NCBI RefSeq assembly: GCF_008973755.1
Contig: NZ_WBOM01000012.1
Location: 40,403-104,402 of the forward strand
Direction: 5' to 3'
DNA from: Nitrincola alkalilacustris
GTDB lineage: Bacteria; Pseudomonadota; Gammaproteobacteria; Pseudomonadales; Balneatricaceae
DNA length: 64,000 nucleotides
The translations under genes and the position numbers were made by a program. Below the pieces are notes generated by a model, which worked only from the letters and a program-made list of their open reading frames with translations, did no database searches and was not told where the DNA came from. Position 1 is the first letter of the stretch. Each line of letters opens with the position of its first letter. Below are positions 45,047-53,491 of this stretch, piece after piece.

Positions 45047-47125
45047 ATGCAAGAGCAGCTGACAAACAGTGCATTCCCTGACACAACGTCCGATCTGAAT
45101 GAGATGTTCAATCAGGAGATTCTGAGCCACTTTCTGGATGGCGTGATCACCATTGATAGGCGGGGTATCATTCACTCTATCAACCGGGCAGTTGAGCAGA
45201 TTTTCGGCTATACCTCTTCGCAGCTGGTAGGCGCTAATGTCAGCGTGCTGATGCCTCAACCCTTTCGTTCCCATCATGATGGGTACCTTGCTCAGTACCA
45301 GCGGACAGGCCAGGCGAGCATCATCGGTAAGGGGCAGCGCGAGGTCAGAGGGCAGCGGGCTGATGGAACAGTGTTTCCAATGGATCTGGCTGTGTTTGAA
45401 TTCACAGTGGGTGATCAGATTCACTACTGTGGCATCCTCAGAGATATCAGCGCACGCAAACAGATTGAGACGGATCTGCGCATCGCATCCTATGCATTCG
45501 AGGCACCTATAGGGATGGTGGTCACCGATGCCCGTACCCGCATTCTCAAGGTCAATCACGCCTTTACCCGTATCACCGGTTACACCGAGCGAGAGGCGAT
45601 CGGTAATCCGGCCAGTCTGCTTCGTTCTGATCACCATCCTGCGGAGTTCTGGACTGACATGTGGGACTGTCTGTATCAGAACCATATATGGGAGGGTGAA
45701 GTCTGGAGCCGTCGCAAGAATGGTGAAGTGTTTCCAAAGTGGCTGACGGTTACAGCCATACGTGATGAGGCGGGATCGATCAGTCACTATATTGCCACGA
45801 TGAACGATCTGTCTGAACAGAAGGCATCGGAAGAGGCAATTCGTCAGCTTGCACTCTATGACCCACTGACCGGGCTGCCCAACCGCAGGTTGCTGATGGA
45901 TCGGCTGAGGCAGGCGATGTCTGTCGGTGCACGCAATGCACTCTATGGTGCCTTGCTGTTTATCGATCTGGATCACTTCAAGACCCTCAACGATACACTC
46001 GGCCACTCCTGTGGTGATCAACTCTTGAAGCAGGTGGCTGACAGACTTTCAGGCTGTATCAGGCAGAGCGATACCGTTGCACGGCTGGGAGGCGATGAGT
46101 TTGTCATCATGCTGGTGGAACTATCCAGTGATCCAATCAGTGCAGCAGAAAGGACAAAGCTGGTCGTTAACTCCATTATTGAGAAGTTCAAACAGCCATT
46201 CCTCCTGAACGAAGAGCATTTCCATACCACCCCCAGTATCGGTGCAACACTTTTCGTCGGGCACCGGGAGAGTATTGACGACCTGCTGATTCAGGCTGAT
46301 CTGGCTATGTATAAAGCCAAGAGTGATGGACGCAACGGCTATTGCTTCTTTGATCCGGAGATGCAGTCGGCAGCACTGAAGCGTTCGACCCTGGAGATGG
46401 ATATACGCCAGGGCATTCAGCAGGAGCAGTTTGTTGTCTACTATCAGCCGCAGGTTAATGTTGAAGAGCAGATAAAAGCATTTGAAGCACTGCTTCGCTG
46501 GCAGCATCCTCTGCGAGGTTTCGTGTCGCCATCAGAGTTTATTCCCTTGGCGGAGGAAACTGGTTTGATCATTCCACTGGGTCTGTGGGTGATCGAGTCT
46601 GCCTGCAGGCAGTTGGTAGCCTGGTCGCAGGATGAGCAACGGGGTGAGCAGAGTATTGCCGTCAATGTCAGCGCAAAGCAGATCTACCATTCAGATTTTG
46701 TGGCTGAGGTTAAAGATATCATCGATAGAACAGGTGCAGATCCGCACCTGCTGAAAATGGAGCTGACTGAAAGCCTGCTGCTGGCCAATGTTGACGAGAG
46801 CATCATTAAGATGAACCAGCTCAGGGACCTGGGGATCCGGTTCTCTCTGGATGACTTCGGTACAGGCTACTCATCGCTAAATCACCTCAAACGCCTGCCT
46901 CTGGATCAGTTGAAAATTGACCAGTCTTTTGTGCGGGATGTGCTACTGGATGAGCATGATGCCACCATCGCCCGCACGATTATAGCTCTCGGTGAAAGCA
47001 TGCGCTTGAATGTGATCGCAGAAGGTGTCGAGAGCAGTGAGCAGAAAGAGTTCCTGGTGAATTGCGGCTGTCGCTGTTTTCAGGGCTATCTGTTTGGTTA
47101 CCCGGATCTGCCGGAAAAGTACTGA
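45047..47125 (+). CDS. PAS-PAS-GGDEF-EAL c-di-GMP signalling protein
   Basis: This 692-residue cytosolic protein has no membrane segment. Order: PAS (about 20-130), second PAS (about 140-255), GGDEF (about 265-430, intact RLGGDEFVIM) and EAL (about 445-690, AFEALLRW, DDFGTGYSSLNHLKRLP and EGVES). Both catalytic motifs look complete, so it could be a bifunctional cyclase and phosphodiesterase, or the GGDEF part may bind GTP to activate the EAL part. The C-terminus ends soon after GYLFGYP, slightly short for an EAL domain. The signal sensed by the PAS domains is unknown. Confidence 0.94.
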   Translation: MQEQLTNSAFPDTTSDLNEMFNQEILSHFLDGVITIDRRGIIHSINRAVEQIFGYTSSQLVGANVSVLMPQPFRSHHDGYLAQYQRTGQASIIGKGQREVRGQRADGTVFPMDLAVFEFTVGDQIHYCGILRDISARKQIETDLRIASYAFEAPIGMVVTDARTRILKVNHAFTRITGYTEREAIGNPASLLRSDHHPAEFWTDMWDCLYQNHIWEGEVWSRRKNGEVFPKWLTVTAIRDEAGSISHYIATMNDLSEQKASEEAIRQLALYDPLTGLPNRRLLMDRLRQAMSVGARNALYGALLFIDLDHFKTLNDTLGHSCGDQLLKQVADRLSGCIRQSDTVARLGGDEFVIMLVELSSDPISAAERTKLVVNSIIEKFKQPFLLNEEHFHTTPSIGATLFVGHRESIDDLLIQADLAMYKAKSDGRNGYCFFDPEMQSAALKRSTLEMDIRQGIQQEQFVVYYQPQVNVEEQIKAFEALLRWQHPLRGFVSPSEFIPLAEETGLIIPLGLWVIESACRQLVAWSQDEQRGEQSIAVNVSAKQIYHSDFVAEVKDIIDRTGADPHLLKMELTESLLLANVDESIIKMNQLRDLGIRFSLDDFGTGYSSLNHLKRLPLDQLKIDQSFVRDVLLDEHDATIARTIIALGESMRLNVIAEGVESSEQKEFLVNCGCRCFQGYLFGYPDLPEKY

Positions 47126-47306
47126 ATTTAAGTATTCAAGTGACCCAGTCAGCACTGCCGTGCGTATGAAGCATAAGTGTTCGGATAACCGGACCTGCCC
47201 AACATCTGCTGAGAATAATAATCCAAGGGTCAAACGGTTTGTTTGAGTCGCAACACCATGAGGGAGGAGTTAAACATCAACTATTGATTATCAGATTTGA
47301 GCAACC

Positions 47307-48896
47307 ATGAAGAAAAACTACCCCATCTCCGGCCGTGAAATCGATTATCCGCACAGCGCCAATATCCTGTCGACCACCAGCCTGAAAGGCGCCATCAGCT
47401 ATGTGAATGATGACTTCATCAGGATCTCGGGTTTCACCAACGAAGAGCTGATAGGCAAGAATCATAATATTGTCAGGCACCCTGATATGCCTTCAGAAGC
47501 ATTTTCAGACCTCTGGGGTTCTGTTAAATCAGGACGTTCCTGGATGGGGATGGTCAAGAATCGCTGCAAAAATGGTGATCACTACTGGGTCAGTGCCTTT
47601 GTTACGCCAATAGTCCATAACGGTGAAGTGACCGAGTATCAGTCGGTTCGTACCAAGCCACCACGTGTGCAGATAGAGCGGGCAGAAAAAGTCTATGCAC
47701 AGCTGAATGCAGGTAAGAAGCCCAGAGAGCTCAGAGGCATCAGAATCAGTCTGACAAACAAGTTACTGGGTGCTGTGGGCATCGGTGCACTGGTTTCATT
47801 TGTACTGGCGTTATTGCTGGGCAATGTGCAGTGGAGCTCTGCCTTGATGATGGCGGTATCCATGCTGCTGATCAGTGGGCTGCTGATGGTGGGCTTTCTG
47901 CAACCCCTTAACAGAACCATCAAACGTGCAAAGGCGATCGCAGACAGCCCGTTGGCGCAGGTGATCTATACAGGCCGAACGGATGAGGTGGGTGCACTGG
48001 AGTATGTACTTAAGATCCAGGAAGCAGAAGCAGGAGGCATACTGGGGCGAATTGGCGATTCTGCGCGCAAGCTTTCAGAGCAGGCCAGTCAGCTTGCTGC
48101 TGCCGTTGCTCAGACTAGTGTTGGTAGTCGTCAGCAGCAAGAGGAAACTGAACAGGTATCGACAGCAATCGAACAGATGTCGGCCAGTATTCGTGAAGTG
48201 GCTGGTAACTCTCAGAATACAGCTCAGGCTGCCCATCAGGCGCGTACTCATGCCAGTCAGGGGCATGGTGTGGTGTCCGATGCCAGCAGTGCCATGCGTG
48301 TGTTGGCGGCCGACATTAAACAGACCGCGAGTGTTGTGCAGAGTGTGCATACCAGTAGCTATGAGATTTCGAAGATCCTTGATGTAATACGCAGTATTGC
48401 CGAGCAGACCAATTTGCTTGCACTCAATGCTGCCATTGAAGCCGCTCGCGCCTCTGAGCATGGGCGAGGATTTTCTGTTGTGGCTGATGAGGTGAGATCG
48501 CTGGCAGGCCGAAGTCACAAAGCCACAGAAGATATTAATCAAATGATTGATATTCTTCAGAAAGGCGTCAAAGGTGCTGTGGCGGCAATGGAAAATAGCC
48601 TTATTGAAGTTGATAAGGGTGTTGTCCGTTCTGAAAAAGCGGCACAGGTTCTTGAGGATATTGCATCAGGAATTGCTACTATTACAGATATGAGTACGCA
48701 AATCGCCAGCGCAGTTGAAGAGCAAAGCGCAGTTTGCGATGAGGTTAACCGTAGTATCTCATCGATCAGAAGTGGTACGGATAATAATGTACAGGCCGGG
48801 CACCTGGTAGAGCAGGCCGCTCATAGTGTTTCTGAACTGTCACACAGTCTCAGATTGCTGTCTGATCAGTTCTGGAGCAAGCGACAGGTGAGTTAG
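47307..48896 (+). CDS. PAS-containing Aer-like chemoreceptor
   Basis: This 529-residue receptor has an N-terminal Aer-type PAS domain (NDDFIRISGFTNEELIGKNHNIVRHPDMP, about 30-130) that probably binds FAD. A pair of membrane helices (about 150-200) and a signalling domain with [29 protein letters not shown] follow. It lacks a periplasmic domain, like E. coli Aer, and so likely senses redox or energy state. A weak ribosome site precedes the ATG. A hairpin follows the gene. Confidence 0.93.
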   Translation: MKKNYPISGREIDYPHSANILSTTSLKGAISYVNDDFIRISGFTNEELIGKNHNIVRHPDMPSEAFSDLWGSVKSGRSWMGMVKNRCKNGDHYWVSAFVTPIVHNGEVTEYQSVRTKPPRVQIERAEKVYAQLNAGKKPRELRGIRISLTNKLLGAVGIGALVSFVLALLLGNVQWSSALMMAVSMLLISGLLMVGFLQPLNRTIKRAKAIADSPLAQVIYTGRTDEVGALEYVLKIQEAEAGGILGRIGDSARKLSEQASQLAAAVAQTSVGSRQQQEETEQVSTAIEQMSASIREVAGNSQNTAQAAHQARTHASQGHGVVSDASSAMRVLAADIKQTASVVQSVHTSSYEISKILDVIRSIAEQTNLLALNAAIEAARASEHGRGFSVVADEVRSLAGRSHKATEDINQMIDILQKGVKGAVAAMENSLIEVDKGVVRSEKAAQVLEDIASGIATITDMSTQIASAVEEQSAVCDEVNRSISSIRSGTDNNVQAGHLVEQAAHSVSELSHSLRLLSDQFWSKRQVS

Positions 48897-48910
48897 GAGT
48901 AACTGAGATC

Positions 48911-48946
48911 TAAGGGCCGAAGCTATTGCTGGACAGCAGGCCCTTA
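48911..48946 (+). terminator. hairpin after the Aer-like gene
   Basis: TAAGGGCC pairs with GGCCCTTA, enclosing an inner TGCTG/CAGCA stem. It lies 15 bases after the stop. Confidence 0.6.
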
Positions 48947-48971
48947 ATAACCCGGAAAACGGGAGGGTAGT

Positions 48972-49403
48972 ATGAGTCGATCAGATTTACCCTGTTTTGA
49001 CGAGTTGATAAAGATGAACCGTCAGGACCCAGACAAGCTGGAGGCTTTGAGGCTACAGCTGACAGATGAGCTGTTGCGTGATAAACCACCAGAACAGCGG
49101 CGATCACTGGAGCAGCTCGCATTCAGAATTGAAGCGGAGCGCAAGCGGTGTCAGCACCCTATGGGCTTGTGCATCCGTTTTTCCAATATGATGCATGAGC
49201 GCTTCTGGAATATGGCTGGCTTGTTACAACGGCTGCAGTCAGGGCCCGGAATCAATGAGCTGGAGGCGAGTGTCCGTGGGGCTGTTGTGACAGGTGGTGA
49301 GATAGAGAGCAAGGATGCGGAAAAAACTGAGAAAAAGGATAGTACGCAGCAAAGAGCTTCTGTGGTCTCTCTTGCAGAATACAGACGTCATAAGCAGAAA
49401 TGA
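48972..49403 (+). CDS. DUF3135 protein
   Basis: This 143-residue cytosolic protein has the DUF3135 pattern CFDELIKMNRQDPDKLEALRLQLTDELL, then HPMGLCIRFSNMMHERFW. The C-terminal ~50 residues are polar and ALVSLAEYRRHK-like. The role is unknown; family members are often encoded near phasin or PHA-related genes, and here a phasin gene is convergent. GGAGG precedes the ATG. Confidence 0.82.
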   Translation: MSRSDLPCFDELIKMNRQDPDKLEALRLQLTDELLRDKPPEQRRSLEQLAFRIEAERKRCQHPMGLCIRFSNMMHERFWNMAGLLQRLQSGPGINELEASVRGAVVTGGEIESKDAEKTEKKDSTQQRASVVSLAEYRRHKQK

Positions 49404-49405
49404 AA

Positions 49406-49433
49406 AACCCCGGATGCCGAAGCAACCGGGGTT
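49406..49433 (-). terminator. rho-independent terminator of the phasin gene
   Basis: Stem AACCCCGG/CCGGGGTT encloses a 12-base loop. On the minus strand it is followed by TTTTT (49407-49403), 23 bases after the phasin stop. It may also end DUF3135 transcription weakly. Confidence 0.85.
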
Positions 49434-49456
49434 CTGGGCATTAATCAGCGAGCTGA

Positions 49457-49765
49457 TTACTTACCGAATTTCTGCAGCTCAGCCATGAAGGTCTTGCTGG
49501 AGTCAGTAGCCAGTGAAGTGAAAGCTTCGCCCTGGCCTTTCATCAGGTTGAACAGTGCAGTGTTGGATTCAACATTGAACTTCATTACATCCTGAGGAGT
49601 TTTCAGTTCTTTGGCTTTTTCAGCTTCAGACTTGAAGAAAGAAACCAGCTCTTCGCCAGCTTTTTTCTGCAGCTCAACTGTTTTGCTGATTGCTTCTGCC
49701 TGGGTAGCCAGAAGAGTCTTTACTGCTTCAACAGGCTTCTGGAAATCTATGTTTGCTGTGGTCAT
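49457..49765 (-). CDS. phasin-family protein
   Basis: This 102-residue helical protein (MTTANIDFQKPVEAVKTLLATQAEAISKTVELQKK) fits the phasin family that coats polyhydroxyalkanoate granules. It is Lys/Glu-rich with an amphipathic helix, without signal peptide. No phaC or phaB is in the window, so granule synthesis would be encoded elsewhere. It has its own strong promoter and terminator, so it is a single-gene unit. Codon use and a good GGAGAG site suggest high expression. Confidence 0.88.
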   Translation of the reverse strand: MTTANIDFQKPVEAVKTLLATQAEAISKTVELQKKAGEELVSFFKSEAEKAKELKTPQDVMKFNVESNTALFNLMKGQGEAFTSLATDSSKTFMAELQKFGK

Positions 49766-49804
49766 GTTATCTCTCCTGATTTTTGATGGTATGCAGTACG
49801 TATG

Positions 49805-49817
49805 TTGCACTGCACAA
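49805..49817. promoter_or_regulatory. phasin operator-like site A
   Basis: TTGCACTGCACAA lies just downstream of the phasin -10. The same core recurs at 49864-49876 and 49986-49997. Confidence 0.55.
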
Positions 49818-49825
49818 TGAAGCCT

Positions 49826-49853
49826 ATTATAGAGATGGTGAATTAATAGTCAA
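49826..49853 (-). promoter_or_regulatory. sigma-70 promoter of the phasin gene
   Basis: On the minus strand TTGACT (49853-49848) and perfect TATAAT (49831-49826) have a 16-base spacer. It lies 61 bases upstream of the phasin ATG. Confidence 0.7.
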
Positions 49854-49863
49854 CCCTATTTTG

Positions 49864-49876
49864 CTGCACTGCACAA
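49864..49876. promoter_or_regulatory. phasin operator-like site B
   Basis: CTGCACTGCACAA repeats site A 59 bases away and lies upstream of the -35, so the two copies flank the promoter. Confidence 0.55.
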
Positions 49877-49985
49877 AATATTTTCATATCTATTTCATCT
49901 CAGTCAATTCAATGTAAACCATCATTATTACAGGCGGGTGAATGGTTGGTGATATAAGAAGGGAGCCTTGAGGTGATCCTGATTT

Positions 49986-49997
49986 TTGCAGTGCACA
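49986..49997. promoter_or_regulatory. third TGCA-rich site, opposite orientation
   Basis: TTGCAGTGCACA (revcomp TGTGCACTGCAA) is related to sites A and B, but lies 29 bases beyond the stop of the next gene. It could be a distant auxiliary site or chance. Confidence 0.35.
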
Positions 49998-50026
49998 TAT
50001 TTCTCGATCTGCAGTGGCTGGTCTAG

Positions 50027-50959
50027 TCAGTTGCGCTCTTCGCCAGTCCACACCAGCTTTCCGCATTGGCTCAGGTCGTAGCCCGCGAACTGCTGTGACA
50101 TGCGCACGCCTTCCTTGCCTTGCAGCCATTCGAACAGATGCTGAATCAGGGTTCGGAAATAGACGCTCCTTGGTACCACCAGCTCAAAAGATTCCTGATA
50201 GACAGGAATGAAGCTCAAACCGAACTCTTCTGCTGCCGCCTGTGTGCCGGGGCCTATCTCTGCCTGTCCACGTGCAATGGCTGAAGCGGTCTCACGCTCG
50301 GTCAGGGCATGGCAGGCAAGGTTCAGATGTTCAAAGGCAACCTTCTGCTCGCTCAACCACTCCTTTAAAAAGCGCTGCGAGCCGGCACCTTCCTGGCGGA
50401 TTACCCAGCGATAGCGTTCCAGCTGTCGGGCTGTCAGATCCAGAGAATCACTGATCTGTCGGTTTGCGATCAAACCCTGCTGTCGCTTGAACAGATGCAC
50501 CAGTACCCAGTGGCGCGATCCTGCATATTGTCTGATAAGAGCAGGGTGGCGTAACTGGCTTTCGTCTGAGCGCCCCCAGTGTATGGCACAGCAATCCACC
50601 AGACCCTGCGATAGTAATGAGAGGCCAGCCTGCGTGCCGGTCGGCATGTAGCTGTACAGTGCACGGTGTTGCTGTGCTTTCATCACTCTAAGCAGTGCGG
50701 CCTGCAGCAGGGGGTCATCGCTGCCTGACAGCAGCAAACGATCGGTCAGCACACCATGATGGCTGGACTCCAGCAGCCACTGATCGATCAGCTTGCGCGG
50801 AAAAAGCCACTTGCCTGTGACCTTGGTGGCAGGCAGATGTCCGTTACTGGCCAGTTGATACACCTTTTTCTCATTCAGATGAAGATAGCCGGCGACATCC
50901 TTGACTGTCATATAGGGAGAGGGAAGGGCGGAAAGGGATGGTGGCGAGTGCTCAGTCAT
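50027..50959 (-). CDS. HTH regulator with periplasmic-binding-like domain (formate dehydrogenase locus)
   Basis: This 310-residue protein has an N-terminal excisionase-type HTH_17 (YMTVKDVAGYLHLNEKKVYQLASNGHLPATKVTGKWLFPRKLIDQWL, about 18-65) and a C-terminal molybdate/PBP-like domain (GTQAGLSLLSQGLVDCCAIHW through ARGQAEIGPGTQAAAEEFGLSFIPV). Such proteins often sit beside fdhD and may sense a molybdenum-related ligand, which is inference. It overlaps fdhD by 8 bases and is downstream of it. Confidence 0.8.
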   Translation of the reverse strand: MTEHSPPSLSALPSPYMTVKDVAGYLHLNEKKVYQLASNGHLPATKVTGKWLFPRKLIDQWLLESSHHGVLTDRLLLSGSDDPLLQAALLRVMKAQQHRALYSYMPTGTQAGLSLLSQGLVDCCAIHWGRSDESQLRHPALIRQYAGSRHWVLVHLFKRQQGLIANRQISDSLDLTARQLERYRWVIRQEGAGSQRFLKEWLSEQKVAFEHLNLACHALTERETASAIARGQAEIGPGTQAAAEEFGLSFIPVYQESFELVVPRSVYFRTLIQHLFEWLQGKEGVRMSQQFAGYDLSQCGKLVWTGEERN

Positions 50960-51812
50960 CTGTCCGACCTCGTTTCTCAGAGCGGCCTCGTTCCTCAGGC
51001 TTTGAGTCCAGCTCCAGACGCTGATGCCCACTGAAGGCCAGAAAATGTTTTCCCTTGGCTCGGGCGAGCATCAGAATATTCAGCCGCTCGGCGATCTCAA
51101 GCCCCATCTGTGTGGCACCGGATCGAGACAGCAGCACACTCATGCCCATCTGAGCCGACTTGATCACCATCTCCGACGTTAATCGACCCGTTGTGTAAAA
51201 GATTTTGTCTTCGGCCGTGACATGTTCCAGCCAGAGCCGGCCGGCCAGGGTGTCGACAGCATTGTGGCGGCCGATATCTTCGCAGAAGGCGATCACCTCA
51301 CCCTCACGGGTACAGATAGCACAGCCATGAACCGCACCGGCATTGCGGTAGGTTTCATTGTGGTTGCTCAGGCTATCAAGCAGGTTGTAAATCTGGGACT
51401 GCTTCAGCGACCATTGCGACAGCTCCAGGTGTTCAAGTTTTGCCATCTGATCGCCGAATACCGTACCCTGGCCACAACCGGTGGTAACGGTACGCTTTGA
51501 CAGCATCTCATCCAGATTATCCGGTGTGCGGCGGGTGACCACGGCAGCTGATTCCACCTCCCAGTCCACCTGAATTGCAATCACATCCTTCAGTGATTCA
51601 ACCAGATTCTGATTACGCAGGTAGCCGAGCACGAGAGCTTCGGGATCTTCGCCCAGTGTCATCAGTGTCACGATTTCGCGCTTATCCAGATAGATCGTCA
51701 GCGGTCGTTCGCAGGCCAGTGCCTGCTCACGCCAGTTACCCTGCTCATCCATGACCTGTGTTATCAGTGTCAGCGGAGCGCGGGCTTCTGACAGCTGTGG
51801 GCGGTAAGCCAT
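50952..51812 (-). CDS. fdhD: formate dehydrogenase accessory sulfurtransferase FdhD
   Basis: FdhD sulfurates the molybdenum cofactor of formate dehydrogenase. This 286-residue protein starts at ATG 51812 behind AAGGA. The loop motif TTGCGQGTVF has one of the two Cys usually seen (CxxC in E. coli), with Gly in place of the second. The DIGRHNAVDTL and SRSGATQMGLEIA motifs are intact. It is divergent from the fdh structural genes. Confidence 0.94.
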   Translation of the reverse strand: MAYRPQLSEARAPLTLITQVMDEQGNWREQALACERPLTIYLDKREIVTLMTLGEDPEALVLGYLRNQNLVESLKDVIAIQVDWEVESAAVVTRRTPDNLDEMLSKRTVTTGCGQGTVFGDQMAKLEHLELSQWSLKQSQIYNLLDSLSNHNETYRNAGAVHGCAICTREGEVIAFCEDIGRHNAVDTLAGRLWLEHVTAEDKIFYTTGRLTSEMVIKSAQMGMSVLLSRSGATQMGLEIAERLNILMLARAKGKHFLAFSGHQRLELDSKPEERGRSEKRGRTDD

Positions 51813-52155
51813 ACAGAATCCTTTTTTCAGTTTCTTGTTTGTGCAGCAACAAGCATACCAGTTGGGAATAGCACAGGCATATCCTCCTTCGACACGCTGC
51901 ATGCAGGACCAAGCCTGGTGTTTGAAGCAGCGGGGGCTTGTTTAGTTGCCTGATATGGCGGTATCTGATTGGGTCAAAATGTCTCATCTGTGCAGGTGTG
52001 TTGTATCCAAATGGCGCTGCCGAGCGTTGCTGAAAATATCGAGCTGTGGCTGTGATGGCATATCCCTTGGGCTTTTCAGGCCGAATAGATCTACCAAAAA
52101 GAGGCGGCATGTAAATTGCGTGCCATATTAAGTAGGTAAAAATGGAGAGCGATTG
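51813..52155. other. 343-base divergent intergenic region of the fdh locus
   Basis: This region should hold the promoters of fdhD and of the DUF3305-led operon. I see a short palindrome GATA-TGGCGG-TATC (51953-51966) and AT-rich stretches, but no convincing promoter, regulator site or small gene. Confidence 0.5.
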
Positions 52156-52620
52156 ATGTCTGACGAAAAACCATCACTGAACACCTGGCCACTATGGGTG
52201 AGGCTGGAGCGACAGATCACCATGTCTCGAGGTTGGGAATCCGAAAACTGGCGCGTTGCCGAAGTGGCCATGGAGCCTGACGCACATGAATCCTTTCACC
52301 GCCTCTGGCTGCAGCTCTATCGTGATGAGCGCGTAGCCTATCGATTCAATCTGGATTCTGGTTCACCCCGTTTGTTCGTTGTCTGTGAAGCACTGGAGAC
52401 AGGTTGGGTGCCACGCAAGCTGACCATCTGCCAGGATGTGGCTGCTGACTATATGGATGGCAGTCAGCCGGTGCTGAGTATCCCCATGCCCGAAGCGATC
52501 ATGCTCTGGGCGGAGCGTTTTATCGCCGGACACGGGGATCTGCCGGATCCCGCGAGCCATAAACGTCGCATGCGCCAGCAGAAGAAAGCTGCAGAGCAGG
52601 GGGTGAGTGGACATGAGTGA
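52156..52620 (+). CDS. DUF3305 protein of the formate dehydrogenase locus
   Basis: This 154-residue protein (WPLWVRLERQITMSRGWESENWRV, then SPRLFVVCEA) is DUF3305. It is commonly the first gene of fdh operons that also encode DUF3306, a polyferredoxin and a TorD-like chaperone. Function is unknown; a maturation role is inferred from the constant neighbourhood. A GGAGAG site precedes ATG 52156. It overlaps the next gene by 8 bases. Confidence 0.88.
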   Translation: MSDEKPSLNTWPLWVRLERQITMSRGWESENWRVAEVAMEPDAHESFHRLWLQLYRDERVAYRFNLDSGSPRLFVVCEALETGWVPRKLTICQDVAADYMDGSQPVLSIPMPEAIMLWAERFIAGHGDLPDPASHKRRMRQQKKAAEQGVSGHE

Positions 52621-53323
52621 AGCTTTTCTGTCCCGCTGGTCTCGTCTGAAACGAGCACCGGACGAACAAGGGAAGGCCGAATCAGAACACTCTGACCCTG
52701 AGGCGACGGCATCTGATCAGGCGAAATCGACCGCACAGTCACAATTGATGTCTCACTCACAGTCAGTAGAGCAAGTGCCATCAGAAGTCGATCTCTCTTC
52801 GAACGCTGAAATGGATAGTGGCAGTACTGAAGATCAAGCCATCACTGAGCCTGCTCTGCTGACTGATGAAGATATGCCTGATCTTGAGTCAATCAATGCC
52901 CGCAGCGATGTGTCGATGTTTTTTTCCTCTTCCGTCAGCCCTGAGTTACGCAGCAAAGCGCTGAAAAAACTGTTCCATCAACCTGAGTTCAACGTCCGTG
53001 ATCCTCTTGATGAGTATGCCGATGATTACTCCAATATGCCGCTGCTGGATAGAAAGGTGGCTGCCACTTTGAAGGGCTGGGTCGGTCAGCAGGTCAGAGA
53101 GGCCTTGCAGGCTGAGGAGAATGCTGCGGTAGAGAAGGCTGATTCGCTAGCGCAACAATGTGAGCAACAAAGCGATCAACAACGTGAGCATCAAGCAGTG
53201 GATCAATCAGTAGCAGATGATGCAGTGCAGCAGCGCCAGCCTGTTGAGTGGGATCAGATCCAGTGCGACCAAAGTCCTGAGCCAGAGTATCCCAATGAAG
53301 AGGAGGGTGATCAGACAAAATGA
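52613..53323 (+). CDS. DUF3306 protein of the formate dehydrogenase locus
   Basis: This 236-residue protein starts MSEAFLSRWSRLK, the DUF3306 hallmark. A central low-complexity acidic and Gln/Ser-rich linker is followed by SPELRSKALKKLFHQPEFNVRDPLDEYADDYSNMPLLDRKVA and a poor-complexity tail rich in Gln and Glu. The tail is unlike most family members and may be disordered. Partner of DUF3305 in fdh loci, function unknown. Confidence 0.85.
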   Translation: MSEAFLSRWSRLKRAPDEQGKAESEHSDPEATASDQAKSTAQSQLMSHSQSVEQVPSEVDLSSNAEMDSGSTEDQAITEPALLTDEDMPDLESINARSDVSMFFSSSVSPELRSKALKKLFHQPEFNVRDPLDEYADDYSNMPLLDRKVAATLKGWVGQQVREALQAEENAAVEKADSLAQQCEQQSDQQREHQAVDQSVADDAVQQRQPVEWDQIQCDQSPEPEYPNEEEGDQTK

Positions 53324-53491
53324 CGCATCAATCGAAATTCCATCCATTTTGAATGGATCCTCGGGAGTCATGGCGCCTTATCTGGGTTGTCACTCTTGGC
53401 TTCAGAATTGCAATCAATAACAACAAAGCGCTGAACACTGCCAGACCCATAAATAAAAAAGTTCAGCCACAGCGTGTCAATGAGAGTGTGA

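Noticed and set aside
44972..46021. 349-residue minus-strand frame opposite the PAS-GGDEF-EAL gene
   Set aside because: Antisense shadow, no ribosome site and no recognisable domain.
47125..47306. possible c-di-GMP riboswitch before the Aer-like gene
   Set aside because: The leader has some GTCGCAACACC-like sequence but not the GEMM core or its helix order.
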